A stretch of 64,000 nt of DNA from an uncultured Bacillaceae bacterium (GTDB lineage: Bacteria; Bacillota; Bacilli; Bacillales; Bacillaceae_L), in assembly GCA_947497585.1 (NCBI GenBank), contig CANMHG010000001.1, forward strand, positions 186,001 to 250,000, written 5' to 3'. Below, piece by piece: positions 32,734-42,054 of this stretch (its first letter is position 1; each line of letters begins with the position of its first letter). The notes beneath the pieces are model-generated. The model was given only the letters and a program-made list of their open reading frames with translations, made no database searches and was not told the origin of the DNA. The translations under genes and the position numbers were made by a program.

Positions 32734-34485
32734 TTGGAGAATACAAAAGCGACTCAAAAAGGTGCTAGTTTTTTATTTTCTGAGATTGAGGCAAATGACA
32801 TATTTACTCCAGAAGATTTTACAGATGAACACAAAATGATTGCTGCCACAGCAAAACAATTTATTGAAAGAGAGGTTGACCCTCATAATGAGGCGGTAGA
32901 AAATCAAGAATTTGATAAGGTTGTTGATTTGTTACATAAGGCTGGAGAGTTGGGTCTCTTAGCTCATAGTATACCTGAAGCTTATGGTGGATTAGGCCTA
33001 GACAAAATAAGTAAAGGGATTGTAGGAGAGGTAGTGGGAAGGTCTGGAGGCTACGGTGTTGCTCACTCAAATCATACATGTATAGCCACTTTACCTATTA
33101 CCTATTTCGGAACACCCGAACAAAAAGCTAAGTACTTGCCGAAGCTAGCTTCCGGTGAATACATTGGAGCTTACTGTTTAACTGAACCAGGGTCTGGATC
33201 TGATGCTCTAGCAGCAAAGACAACAGCTGTTTTAAATGAAGCGGGAACTCATTATCTATTAAATGGAACAAAGCTCTATATTACGAACGCAGTATTCTCA
33301 GATACATTCATTGTATATGCCAAAGTTGATAGCACTCAATTTACAGCCTTTATTGTTGAAAAGGATTTTCCAGGTCTATCCTTAGGGCCGGAAGAGAAAA
33401 AAATGGGAATTAAAGGCTCTTCAACAAGAACGGTTATCCTCGAGGATTGTCTAGTACCAGTTGAGAATCTACTTGGTGAGATAGGTAAGGGTCATGTAAT
33501 TGCGCTAAATGTTTTGAATTTAGGTAGATTCAACTTAGGTTCAGCTTGTATGGGAGCTGCAAAATATGGTCTTCATCTTTCTCTAAAGTTTACAAATGAG
33601 CGCAAGCAGTTCGGAAAAGCTATTTCTGAGTTTGGTGCGAGTAAAGAAAAGTTTGCGAAGATGGCTACAAGAATTTATGCTGCAGAATCTTTACAGTATA
33701 GGACTGCAAAGATGTTAGAAGATTCATTAGGTGATTTATATGAATCTACTGATCTTGCATTAATCGGAAGAAGAATGATGGAATATGCGACTGAGTGTGC
33801 TGTTTGTAAGGTTTATGGGTCTGAGACGCTAGACTTTGTAGCTGATGAAGCAGTTCAGTTGCATGGTGGTTCAGGCTTTATGAAGGAATGTAGAGTCGAA
33901 CAAATGTACAGAGACTCAAGGATTAACCGAATATTTGAAGGCACGAATGAGATCAACCGCCTCTTGATACCAACCCATCTGTTCCGAAAGGCCGTTAAGG
34001 GAGAGATACAATTAGAGGAAATCGTTCAAAAAGCAATCATAGAGTTACAGAATCTGAAAAGAGAGTTTGAAGGAACACTTGAACGTGAAATTGAAGCAGT
34101 AAATACGATTAGAAGAATCTTTTTACTCTGTGTCGGTGTGGCCTATGAAAGATATGGGTTAGAACTACAAAATGAACAAGAAACACTGATGAAGTTAGCA
34201 GATATTGCGATGAATTTATACGCAGCAGAGTCCGTAGTCCTTAGATCAAAAAAAATACAATCCGATTTTAAAGTTAAATTAGCACAAGCATTTATGGATG
34301 ATGTAGTACTTGATATTGAAGTTACTGCTAGAAAATTAATAACAGGTGTAGTAGATGGTCCAAAACTTCAACAAACACTCTCGTTAATCATAAAAAGTTT
34401 GAGTCCTTTCCAAGTGGCAGGAGTAGTTGAACGTAAACGTGAGATTGCAAACCGCTTGATAGATGCTGAGCAATATATAGTCTAG
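32734..34485 (+). CDS. fadE: Acyl-CoA dehydrogenase, FadE (YusJ) type
   Basis: A 583-residue acyl-CoA dehydrogenase with the C-terminal extension seen in Bacillus FadE and very-long-chain enzymes. Motifs: YCLTEPGSGSDA, NERKQFGKAI, LHGGSGFMKE and the catalytic Glu in FEGTNEINR, so it is a standard alpha,beta-dehydrogenating enzyme, unlike the ACAD10/11-type protein at 23949. Start TTG after AGGAGG, 15 bases past the ComB-like gene. Introduces the double bond for beta-oxidation using FAD and ETF; no ETF genes lie in the window. Confidence 0.92.
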   Translation: MENTKATQKGASFLFSEIEANDIFTPEDFTDEHKMIAATAKQFIEREVDPHNEAVENQEFDKVVDLLHKAGELGLLAHSIPEAYGGLGLDKISKGIVGEVVGRSGGYGVAHSNHTCIATLPITYFGTPEQKAKYLPKLASGEYIGAYCLTEPGSGSDALAAKTTAVLNEAGTHYLLNGTKLYITNAVFSDTFIVYAKVDSTQFTAFIVEKDFPGLSLGPEEKKMGIKGSSTRTVILEDCLVPVENLLGEIGKGHVIALNVLNLGRFNLGSACMGAAKYGLHLSLKFTNERKQFGKAISEFGASKEKFAKMATRIYAAESLQYRTAKMLEDSLGDLYESTDLALIGRRMMEYATECAVCKVYGSETLDFVADEAVQLHGGSGFMKECRVEQMYRDSRINRIFEGTNEINRLLIPTHLFRKAVKGEIQLEEIVQKAIIELQNLKREFEGTLEREIEAVNTIRRIFLLCVGVAYERYGLELQNEQETLMKLADIAMNLYAAESVVLRSKKIQSDFKVKLAQAFMDDVVLDIEVTARKLITGVVDGPKLQQTLSLIIKSLSPFQVAGVVERKREIANRLIDAEQYIV

Positions 34486-34518
34486 AAATTGGTTGTATCC
34501 GCATGAGGAGGGTGAAGA

Positions 34519-35304
34519 ATGATGAGATTTTCACAAACCATTGCAGTTGTAACAGGGGCAGGGAGCGGCATTGGGGAATCAACGGCTATCCGTCTTGCTA
34601 ATGAAGGAGCTAAAGTGATTCTTGTTGGAAGAACCGGGTCGAAGCTAGAATTAGTTGCAAACAGAATAAACGAAGCCTCAAAATATCCTGTTGCAGATAT
34701 TTTTTCTGCTGATGTTACGAACGAAGACGATGTTAATGAGCTTGCAACTTTTATTGAGGAGAAATTTGGTAACTTGCATGTTGTTGTTAATAATGCGGGT
34801 GGTTCTCGTCAATCAAAAATTCTTGAAACAACGTCAGAAGACTGGGATTTTGTACAACAAACAAACTTAAAAAGCGTTTTCCTTGTTTCGAAATCATTAG
34901 GGAAATTGATGGTGAAATCCAGTGACTCAGAAGGTGAAGATAAGAGCCGAGATCGATCTATAGTTAATGTTGCTTCGTTATCAGGCTATAAAGCTGGCTC
35001 ACATATTCCCCATTATAGTTCAGCAAAGGCTGCAGTTATTAATTTCTCTAGGGCATTAGCGTTGGAACTAGCGCCGTATGGAATACGTGTCAATTCTGTT
35101 TCCCCAGGTTTTGTTGAAACTCCATTAACGGAACAAGGGTTACAAAATGAAAGTTTCCAGGCTGCAATAAGGAGAAACACTGCATTAAAACGAGTTGGAA
35201 GGCCAGAAGAAATTGCCAATATTATTACATTTCTTGCTTCACATGAAGCCTCCTATATGACAGGCTCTGATGTACTAGCAGATGGTGGTTGGTTAATAAC
35301 TTAA
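34519..35304 (+). CDS. SDR oxidoreductase
   Basis: A 261-residue classical SDR: TGAGSGIGES, NNAGGS, NVASLSG, YSSAK and a final ADGGW. A 12-residue charged insert (around SDSEGEDKSRDR) precedes the catalytic strand. Context suggests a 3-hydroxyacyl-CoA dehydrogenase-like step. Start ATG (two in tandem, 34519 and 34522) after GGAGGG. Lies 33 bases after fadE in the same operon. Confidence 0.87.
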   Translation: MMRFSQTIAVVTGAGSGIGESTAIRLANEGAKVILVGRTGSKLELVANRINEASKYPVADIFSADVTNEDDVNELATFIEEKFGNLHVVVNNAGGSRQSKILETTSEDWDFVQQTNLKSVFLVSKSLGKLMVKSSDSEGEDKSRDRSIVNVASLSGYKAGSHIPHYSSAKAAVINFSRALALELAPYGIRVNSVSPGFVETPLTEQGLQNESFQAAIRRNTALKRVGRPEEIANIITFLASHEASYMTGSDVLADGGWLIT

Positions 35305-35338
35305 CATAAAAGTTTTCATTTAGATAAGGGGGATATAG

Positions 35339-36115
35339 ATGAATGAACACTTATTGATAAATATTGATGGTCATGTCATGTCATTAACATTGAATCGACC
35401 TGACAGCCTAAATGCATTTAGTCCAGAGATGATTTTAGGTCTTACAGAAGCAATAAAGTCTGCAGGTGAGAATGAAGAAATCCGTGTGGTCGTGCTATCA
35501 GGTGCTGGCCGGTCCTTTAGTGCCGGTGGAGATGTAAAAACAATGGGAGAAGCATCGTCCGTCCAAGTATATGATCATATCGGAAAACTTAATGAATGTA
35601 TACTTGCGATGAAAGATTTGGAAAAACCAATCATTGCAGCAGTTCACGGCTTTGCTGCTGGTGCTGGATTTAATTTAGCGCTAGCTTGTGATTTAATCGT
35701 AGCCGCAGAAGACAGTAAATTTGCTTTGAGCTTTAGCCAGGTAGGATTAATCTCTGATGGAGGAGGATTGTATTTTCTTCCACGATTGATTGGACCTTAT
35801 CGTGCGAAACAATTATTTTTTAGTGGAGAACCCATCACGGTAAATGTTGCTTATGAGTTAGGTATTGTTAATCAAATATTTCCTTTAGAGTTATTAGAGG
35901 AAGGAACTAAAAAGCTAGCTATTAAACTAGCAAATGGACCAAGTAAAGCATTTGGCATGATGAAGAAAATTGCTGATCATTCGTTCAATTCGAGCCTTGG
36001 TGAAATACTTGAGCAAGAACGTATAACACAAACACTGATGGTTCAAACAGAAGATCATCTAGAAGGGGTAGCAGCCTTTAAGGAAAAAAGAAAACCTGTA
36101 TTTAAGGGTAAATAA
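35339..36115 (+). CDS. Crotonase-family enoyl-CoA isomerase/hydratase, PaaG-like
   Basis: A 258-residue crotonase: FSAGGDVKTM and the oxyanion GFAAGAG are present. The two Glu of enoyl-CoA hydratase are replaced: the position in CEL is FNL, and the second is Phe in FALSFSQVG. Instead there is Asp in GLISDGGG, as in PaaG-type isomerases (GLxxDxGG). It is therefore more likely a double-bond isomerase than a hydratase, or it hydrates through another mechanism. Start ATG after AGGGGG. Belongs to the second operon. Confidence 0.88.
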   Translation: MNEHLLINIDGHVMSLTLNRPDSLNAFSPEMILGLTEAIKSAGENEEIRVVVLSGAGRSFSAGGDVKTMGEASSVQVYDHIGKLNECILAMKDLEKPIIAAVHGFAAGAGFNLALACDLIVAAEDSKFALSFSQVGLISDGGGLYFLPRLIGPYRAKQLFFSGEPITVNVAYELGIVNQIFPLELLEEGTKKLAIKLANGPSKAFGMMKKIADHSFNSSLGEILEQERITQTLMVQTEDHLEGVAAFKEKRKPVFKGK

Positions 36116-36129
36116 GGGAGCTGTAAAAA

Positions 36130-37104
36130 ATGAAAGCAATTCAATTAACTGAGTTCGGTGGACCAGAGGTATTAAAGTATGTTGATGTAGAAAAACCAAA
36201 GCCAAAATCAAATGAAGTATTAATAGAAGTAAAAGCAGTAGGAGTTAATTATGCGGATACTGCACGAAGAGAAGGTCAGTATGTTGTAAAAACAACATTG
36301 CCATTTATTCCTGGTGCTGAGGTTGCAGGAGTTGTAGTTGAGATAGGAGACAATGTAACAGGTGTTCAGGTTGGTACCCGCGTTGTTACATTAATTGAAT
36401 CGAATGGATATGCAGAGTATGCTGTTGCGCATGAACGTTCTCTGATTCCTTTACCAGAAGGTGTAGATTTTGAATATGCAGTTGCACTACCTCTCCAAGG
36501 GCTAAGTGCTTACCATATCCTTAAGACAATGGGAAGAATCGAAAAAGGTGAAACTGTGCTTGTTCATGCAGCTGCAGGTGGTGTTGGGACTATTGCAGTC
36601 CAATTGGCTAAGTTATTCGGAGCAGGAAAAGTTATTGCAACTGCAAGTACTGATGAAAAACTAGCCCTTGCAAAAGAACTAGGTGCAGATGAGGTTGTGA
36701 ACTACACAGAAGCTGGCTGGGAGGAAAAGGTTTTACATTTAACCGATGCCTTGGGAGTAGATGTTGCGTTAGAAATGGCTGGTGGAGATATTTTTCAAAA
36801 GACGTTAACATGCCTAGCTCCATTTGGTCGAGTTGTCATTTATGGAGTCGCAAGTGGTGAACAAAGCAGGCTGTATCCTTCGTCCTTAATGGCAAAAAAC
36901 CAGTCTGTGATTGGCTTCTTCTTACCACAGATTATGAGAAAACCACAGTTATTCCAATCGAGCCTTATGGAACTACTATCTTTTGTAAATAATGGAAGTC
37001 TAAAATTAACAATTGGAGGGACATTTCCATTAAATGAGGCTGCCTCTGTTCACACTATGTTACAAGGTAGAAAAACAAAAGGTAAACTTATCTTAATCCC
37101 GTAA
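36130..37104 (+). CDS. Zinc-free medium-chain reductase (quinone oxidoreductase family)
   Basis: A 324-residue MDR protein: GVNYAD, PGAEVAGVV, and the NADPH motif HAAAGGVGTIAVQLAK. No zinc-binding cysteines, so it belongs to the QOR/enoyl-reductase branch. In this operon it may reduce an enoyl-CoA or a reactive enone. Starts 14 bases after the crotonase with GGGAG; last gene before a large inverted repeat and a 226-base gap. Confidence 0.9.
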   Translation: MKAIQLTEFGGPEVLKYVDVEKPKPKSNEVLIEVKAVGVNYADTARREGQYVVKTTLPFIPGAEVAGVVVEIGDNVTGVQVGTRVVTLIESNGYAEYAVAHERSLIPLPEGVDFEYAVALPLQGLSAYHILKTMGRIEKGETVLVHAAAGGVGTIAVQLAKLFGAGKVIATASTDEKLALAKELGADEVVNYTEAGWEEKVLHLTDALGVDVALEMAGGDIFQKTLTCLAPFGRVVIYGVASGEQSRLYPSSLMAKNQSVIGFFLPQIMRKPQLFQSSLMELLSFVNNGSLKLTIGGTFPLNEAASVHTMLQGRKTKGKLILIP

Positions 37105-37119
37105 ACGATATTACACTAT

Positions 37120-37161
37120 TTCAATCAGCAGTGTGTGAACTGCAGATACCTGCTGATTGAA
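37120..37161. repeat. Perfect 12-bp inverted repeat at end of operon 2
   Basis: TTCAATCAGCAG (37120-37131) and CTGCTGATTGAA (37150-37161) with an 18-nt loop. It has no T-run, so it may be an mRNA-stabilising or processing hairpin, or a protein site, rather than a classic terminator. The rest of the gap to 37330 shows nothing clear beyond the AAAGGAG of the next gene. Confidence 0.7.
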
Positions 37162-37330
37162 GAATGCATTACTTTTCACTATTCTTCTAAATCTTCTACT
37201 ACATTACTTCGAAGTTGATAGAGCAAACGTATTACTACCCACCTTTGATAATCATAATTGTAAGATTCTATCTTTAAATTTCTGAAAATACTGAATATAA
37301 ATACCGATCTTTTTGTAAAGGAGTGATTTA

Positions 37331-38194
37331 ATGGAATTGTTATTTCAACAATTGCTAAACGGCCTCACTATTGGAAGCGTTTACAGTCTGGTGGCATTAG
37401 GACTCACATTAGTTTTTGGTATTCTTCATGTTCCGAATTTTGCACATGGTGCGTTTTACATGATCGGTGCCTATTTTACGCTTACTTTTATGACGAATGC
37501 CGGCATGAATTATTGGGTAGCGATGTTTTTATCTGTTGTCCTTGTTGCAATCATTGGTGTTCTGTGTGAGCGCTTGATCTTTCATAAGTTAGGAACACTA
37601 AACCCAATGAGGGTTATGGTTGCTGCTATTGGAATTCTATTATTCTTTGAATCTTTTGCTCATCTCGTTTTCGGTACTGAATATCAGCGGATGGCTTCAC
37701 CCTATGACAATATCGTTACCGTGTTTGGCCTGACAGTAACAGTGCAACGAATTCTTATTATTATAGCTGCTATTGTTTTAATGGTTGCTCTTCATTTATT
37801 TCTAACACGGACTATGATTGGTGCATCAATTATTGCAATGGCACAAAACAGAGAAGGCGCTTTTTTGGTCGGTATTAACTCAAATCAGGTAGCGATGTTA
37901 ACTTTTGCAATTGCAGGTGGTTTAGCTGCGGCAGCAGCTTCTTTGGCTTCACCTATTAATCTAGTTTTCCCAACAATGGGTAATCTCGTTATCATGAAAG
38001 CATTTGTCATTATTATCATAGGGGGAATGGGGAGTATCCCAGGAGCAATTGTTGGAGGCTTTTTATTGGGCTTATCAGAAAGTCTTGGAGCAACGTATGT
38101 TTCCAATGATTACAAAGATCTTATTGCATTCATTTTACTAGTCGTTATCTTAACTGTAAAACCAACAGGTTTATTCTCGAGGGGGGTGCACTAA
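37331..38194 (+). CDS. livH: Branched-chain-type ABC transporter permease LivH
   Basis: A 287-residue permease with about eight membrane helices and family landmarks: GLTIGSVYSLVALGLTLVFG, the NFAHGAFYMIGAY loop, AMAQNREGAFLVGI facing the ATPase, and GGMGSIPGA. HAAT-family importers bring in amino acids or other small carboxylates. First gene of the transporter operon livHMGF plus binding protein; the stop overlaps the livM start region. Start ATG after AAAGGAG. Because it sits inside an acyl-CoA cluster, its substrate is probably not leucine. Confidence 0.92.
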   Translation: MELLFQQLLNGLTIGSVYSLVALGLTLVFGILHVPNFAHGAFYMIGAYFTLTFMTNAGMNYWVAMFLSVVLVAIIGVLCERLIFHKLGTLNPMRVMVAAIGILLFFESFAHLVFGTEYQRMASPYDNIVTVFGLTVTVQRILIIIAAIVLMVALHLFLTRTMIGASIIAMAQNREGAFLVGINSNQVAMLTFAIAGGLAAAAASLASPINLVFPTMGNLVIMKAFVIIIIGGMGSIPGAIVGGFLLGLSESLGATYVSNDYKDLIAFILLVVILTVKPTGLFSRGVH

Positions 38195-39198
38195 TGGAAA
38201 GAATATTTACGACTAAATCATATTTGTTGTTATTAGTTACTCTTGCCATTCTCTTTCCATTGGTTTTACAAAACAACTATTATATTCAGGTTATGATTCT
38301 TGTTTTTATATGGTCTATAGCAGTCTATGGGTTAAATATTATTTCAGGTTATACGGGACAATTATCTCTTGCTCATGCAGGATTTTTTGCAATCGGTGCA
38401 TATTCACTGGGGTTATTAACTGTAGAAGCAAAGTTGAGTTTCTGGTTAGCTTTTTTACTTGCTTGTGGTATTTCTGTTCTTTGTGGTTTGATCGTTGGAA
38501 TAGTTGCTTTACGTACAAAAAGTCATTTTTTCGCAATTTATACGATGTGTGTTGGCTTTATCATCTATCTTATTATCGACAAATGGGATGAATTAACTGG
38601 AGGAGTTCGCGGTTTAATCGGAATACCTCAGCCAGATGCTATTGGACCTCTTACATTTACAAGCCTCACCTCTCAGTATTATTTGGTTCTATTCTTTTTG
38701 ATATTGACTGTCTTTATAGTCAGGCGCATCGTGCATTCTTTATTTGGTAGAACGTTAATCGCAATTAGAAATAGTGAGGAACTGGCCCGAACAATTGGAA
38801 TTTCAGTAATGAAAAACCAACTTATCGCTTTTTCAATTTCTGCATTCTTTGCAGGATTAGCCGGGGCTCTATATTCCAGTTTTATTCGATTTATCGGTCC
38901 GGACATATCTGCAATTACAGTGACGTTTGAAATGTTGCTGTATTTATTGGTAGGTGGAATCGGGACACTAACTGGTCCAATTCTTGGAACGTTTATCGTA
39001 GTGTGGCTGTCACAAACCTTACAGTTCTTAGAAGAATATAGAATGGTTATCTTTGGTCCAATCGTAGTCCTGATCATGCTATTTTACCCAAGGGGAATAG
39101 TAGGAGGGTTTATTGATATAAGGAGTTATTTGAAACGTAAGAGAAGAAAACAAGTTAAAAATAGTAACGTAGATTCAAGTGTAGAGGAGGCTGGCTAA
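38194..39198 (+). CDS. livM: Branched-chain-type ABC transporter permease LivM
   Basis: A 334-residue permease with about nine membrane helices. Landmarks: ISGYTGQLSLAHAGFFAIGAY, GVRGLIGIP, the RNSEELARTIGI loop and GGIGTLTGPI. A basic cytoplasmic tail (KRKRRKQVK) ends the chain. Its ATG overlaps the last base of the livH stop (TAATG), showing translational coupling. Partner of LivH in forming the channel. Confidence 0.92.
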   Translation: MERIFTTKSYLLLLVTLAILFPLVLQNNYYIQVMILVFIWSIAVYGLNIISGYTGQLSLAHAGFFAIGAYSLGLLTVEAKLSFWLAFLLACGISVLCGLIVGIVALRTKSHFFAIYTMCVGFIIYLIIDKWDELTGGVRGLIGIPQPDAIGPLTFTSLTSQYYLVLFFLILTVFIVRRIVHSLFGRTLIAIRNSEELARTIGISVMKNQLIAFSISAFFAGLAGALYSSFIRFIGPDISAITVTFEMLLYLLVGGIGTLTGPILGTFIVVWLSQTLQFLEEYRMVIFGPIVVLIMLFYPRGIVGGFIDIRSYLKRKRRKQVKNSNVDSSVEEAG

Positions 39199-39972
39199 AT
39201 GTTAGTTAAGGTTGAAAATCTTACAAAATCATTCGGAGGATTAACCGCGATAGATGATGTGGATCTTGATATTGAAAAAGGAAAGATTACAGCAATTATC
39301 GGTCCGAATGGAGCTGGTAAATCTACATTCTTTAACTTAATCAGTGGTTTCCATCCGCCTAGTGCAGGAAGAATTGTTTTTAATAATCATGATATTACAA
39401 AGCTAGCTCCTAATAAAGTAGCAGAGTTGGGAATTGGTAGAACATTTCAAACGACGAACTTATTTGCTCAAGCTAGCGTTTTGGATAATGTTATGATTGG
39501 CCACAGATTACGAACCAAATCAGGACTTCTTGATGCAATTTTACGAACTAAACGTGAAAAGCGCGAAGAAAAAGAGTGTTTAGACAAGGCGATTGAGGCC
39601 TTAGATTTCGTAGGTGTAACACATTTGTCCTATCAACCGGTTGCCCTTATTTCACAGGAGGCGCAAAAAAGAGTCGCTTTTGCACTAGCCTTAGCAACTA
39701 GCCCAGAACTCGTTTTACTTGATGAACCAGCTGCTGGGGTGAATCCTGATGAGACGGATGGGTTAGCTGAGTTAATTGAGAAGATGGCCAATAATGGAAT
39801 TACGGTGTGTTTAATTGAACATAAGATGCAGATGATTATGAATCTAGCAGATAAAATAATGGTCTTAAATCATGGTAAGAAAATAGCAGAAGGTACTCCA
39901 AAACAGATTAGTAATCATGAAGAAGTAATTGAAGCTTATCTGGGAGGGAGCAAAAATGCTAAAACTAGCTAA
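39199..39972 (+). CDS. livG: ABC transporter ATP-binding protein LivG with altered signature
   Basis: A 257-residue ATPase: Walker A GPNGAGKST, Walker B ELVLLDEP, H-loop in LIEHKM, and the LivG-type C-terminal extension. The ABC signature, normally LSGGQ or LSYGQQ, reads LISQEAQKRVAFALA here; Ser and the final Gln remain but the glycine is lost. Whether this slows ATP hydrolysis is unknown; LivF next door has a normal signature. It starts directly after livM. Confidence 0.9.
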   Translation: MLVKVENLTKSFGGLTAIDDVDLDIEKGKITAIIGPNGAGKSTFFNLISGFHPPSAGRIVFNNHDITKLAPNKVAELGIGRTFQTTNLFAQASVLDNVMIGHRLRTKSGLLDAILRTKREKREEKECLDKAIEALDFVGVTHLSYQPVALISQEAQKRVAFALALATSPELVLLDEPAAGVNPDETDGLAELIEKMANNGITVCLIEHKMQMIMNLADKIMVLNHGKKIAEGTPKQISNHEEVIEAYLGGSKNAKTS

Positions 39973-40663
39973 TGTATCAGTGAACTATGGTCAATTTCAA
40001 GCTTTAAAAGATATTAATCTAGAAGTTGAGCAGGGTGAGCTTGTTGTTCTGTTAGGCGCTAATGGAGCGGGAAAAAGTACATTGTTTCGTACCATTTCGG
40101 GCCTTTCAAAACCAACTAATGGAGATATTTACTTTGGAAATGAACAAATAGGCGGAAAAGCTCCTCACAAATTAGTTCATAAAGGGATTGTTCAATGTGC
40201 TGAGGGAAGAAAGCTCTTTCCTGAAATGACGGTTTATGAAAACTTAAAAATGGGTGGTTATGTTTTCCGGAGAAACAAGTCACTACTAAAAAATGAATTA
40301 GAAGGGATATATGATCTTTTCCCCATTTTAAAAGATAAAAGAAATCAACCTGCGGGGTCACTTAGTGGAGGGCAACAACAAATGTTGGCAATTGGTCGGG
40401 CATTAATGTCAAAGCCGAAACTACTCATGTTAGATGAACCTTCATTAGGTCTTGCACCCCTCATTGTTGAACAAATGTTTACCATCATTGAAAAAATAAA
40501 TTCTAGTGGAACCACGGTTTTATTGGCAGAACAAAATGCTAATGCAGCACTTCAAGTCTCTAATAGGGGCTATGTAATAGAAAACGGAAGGATTGTTTTA
40601 AGTGGTACACGTGATGAGTTATTTAATAATGACCAAGTTAGAAAGGCTTATATCGGGGCTTAG
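39956..40663 (+). CDS. livF: ABC transporter ATP-binding protein LivF
   Basis: A 235-residue ATPase with Walker A GANGAGKST, canonical signature LSGGQQQ, Walker B LLMLDEPSLGL and H-loop-equivalent LLAEQN. It pairs with LivG. The ATG at 39956 follows GGGAGG by 7 bases and overlaps the end of livG by 17 bases; a more distal in-frame ATG at 39929 lacks such a site. Confidence 0.93.
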   Translation: MLKLANVSVNYGQFQALKDINLEVEQGELVVLLGANGAGKSTLFRTISGLSKPTNGDIYFGNEQIGGKAPHKLVHKGIVQCAEGRKLFPEMTVYENLKMGGYVFRRNKSLLKNELEGIYDLFPILKDKRNQPAGSLSGGQQQMLAIGRALMSKPKLLMLDEPSLGLAPLIVEQMFTIIEKINSSGTTVLLAEQNANAALQVSNRGYVIENGRIVLSGTRDELFNNDQVRKAYIGA

Positions 40664-40754
40664 CCGAAAGTTTAGGGGGTGATCTTGTTCATTCGTACTA
40701 ATTTGTAATTTGAGTTGCAATCGTCTATGAATAAAATTTAAGGGGGATTTTAAA

Positions 40755-41978
40755 ATGAAAAAAGTGTATTCGCTAGTGTTATTTTTAGCTTTTTTATTAA
40801 TGTTAGCAGCTTGTTCTAGTGGGACAAATACTCCAGCTCAACCTGCAACGAATGATGCCAAACCAGTGGAAGATAAAAAGGACACTAAAGAAACTCCAGC
40901 AACTAAAGAGGCTAAAGTTGTAAATATTGGCTTTAGTGGTCCGTTAAGTGGTCCAGCTGCATTTTACGGAGAAAATACACTGAGTGGTGTTACGATGGCG
41001 GCAGATGAAATCAATGAAACTGGCTTTGAGGTAAATGGTGAAACCTACAAACTTAATGTTGTTAAACTAGACGATAAATACTTACCAAATGAAACTGGAA
41101 CAAATGCACGGAGACTTGTTCAAGAAAACAAAACCCCAATTATTTTCGTTCCACATAGTGGAGGGATTTTTGCAACTCAAGTATTTAATGAACAAGAAAA
41201 CTTTATCATAAGTGCTTATACGAGTGAACCAAAGGTGCAAGAAGTTGGAAATCAATTAACTCTAAGTATTCCACCAGCGTATAGTGCCTACCCTGTTCCA
41301 TTTTCCAAATATCAGATGAAACGGTTTGGAAATAAATTAGCTGTTCTTCCGACAGCTTCACAATATGGAAAGGATTGGACAGAAACGTTAGTTCCAGTGT
41401 GGGAAGAGCTTGGTGGAGAGGTTGTTTATGAAGGATCTATAGACTTTAGTAAAGATACAGACTTCTTCACTATCGTTACTAATGCATTGAGTAAAGACCC
41501 AGATGTTCTTTTTGTGGGGGGCCCTTCACAGCCAACAGCATTAGTTATCAAACAAGCTCGTGAGCTAGGGTTTAAAGGTGGATTTATCATCATGGACCAA
41601 GCGAAGTTTGAGGAAATGGAGCCAGTATTAGGTGGCTATGACATGCTTGAAGGTGCAGTAGGAACATTACCAATCTATACTAGTGATGCACCTGGTGGCC
41701 AAGTATTTAAAGCGAAATATGAAGAGGAATTTGGTAGAATTCCAACCGCTGAAGGTGCATTTAACTATCAAACATTACATGTATTAGTTAAGGCAATGCA
41801 AGCAGCCGGCACGGTTTCTGATCCGAAGAAAATAATGGAGAATATTCAAGCAGGTATTGATTCGTTGGAAGATGATCAAATGGTTTGGCATTTATCAGGC
41901 TTAGACAATGGAAGATTTAATTGGAAGCCTTCTGCAACTGCTATTGAGAATGGGGAATTTGTCATCATTAATGAGTAA
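40755..41978 (+). CDS. ABC transporter substrate-binding lipoprotein (LivK-like)
   Basis: A 407-residue type-I periplasmic-binding-fold lipoprotein: signal peptide with lipobox LLMLAAC (Cys about 20), a Lys/Thr/Pro-rich linker to about residue 50, then the binding domain (IGFSGPLSGPAAFYGENT ... PSQPTALVIKQAREL ... LPIYTSDAPGG). The class binds amino acids, amides, aromatic acids or lactate-like compounds. It is the last gene of the importer operon and is followed by a very strong terminator. The substrate is probably what the acyl-CoA cluster degrades. Confidence 0.92.
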   Translation: MKKVYSLVLFLAFLLMLAACSSGTNTPAQPATNDAKPVEDKKDTKETPATKEAKVVNIGFSGPLSGPAAFYGENTLSGVTMAADEINETGFEVNGETYKLNVVKLDDKYLPNETGTNARRLVQENKTPIIFVPHSGGIFATQVFNEQENFIISAYTSEPKVQEVGNQLTLSIPPAYSAYPVPFSKYQMKRFGNKLAVLPTASQYGKDWTETLVPVWEELGGEVVYEGSIDFSKDTDFFTIVTNALSKDPDVLFVGGPSQPTALVIKQARELGFKGGFIIMDQAKFEEMEPVLGGYDMLEGAVGTLPIYTSDAPGGQVFKAKYEEEFGRIPTAEGAFNYQTLHVLVKAMQAAGTVSDPKKIMENIQAGIDSLEDDQMVWHLSGLDNGRFNWKPSATAIENGEFVIINE

Positions 41979-41993
41979 CTAATTAAATGGGAG

Positions 41994-42034
41994 AGCTAAT
42001 CTAAAAGTTTGTTAGACTTTTAGATTAGCTTTTT
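41994..42034 (+). terminator. Strong intrinsic terminator of the transporter operon
   Basis: Perfect 15-bp stem (arms 41994-42008 and 42016-42030, outer AGCTAATC / GATTAGCT) with a 7-nt loop and T-run. Confidence 0.92.
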
Positions 42035-42054
42035 GATGAGAAAGGATGAAAAGA

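Noticed and set aside
38310..38591. 93-codon plus-strand frame rich in Cys, Ser and Tyr
   Set aside because: Out-of-frame reading of livM; typical shadow composition and no ribosome site.
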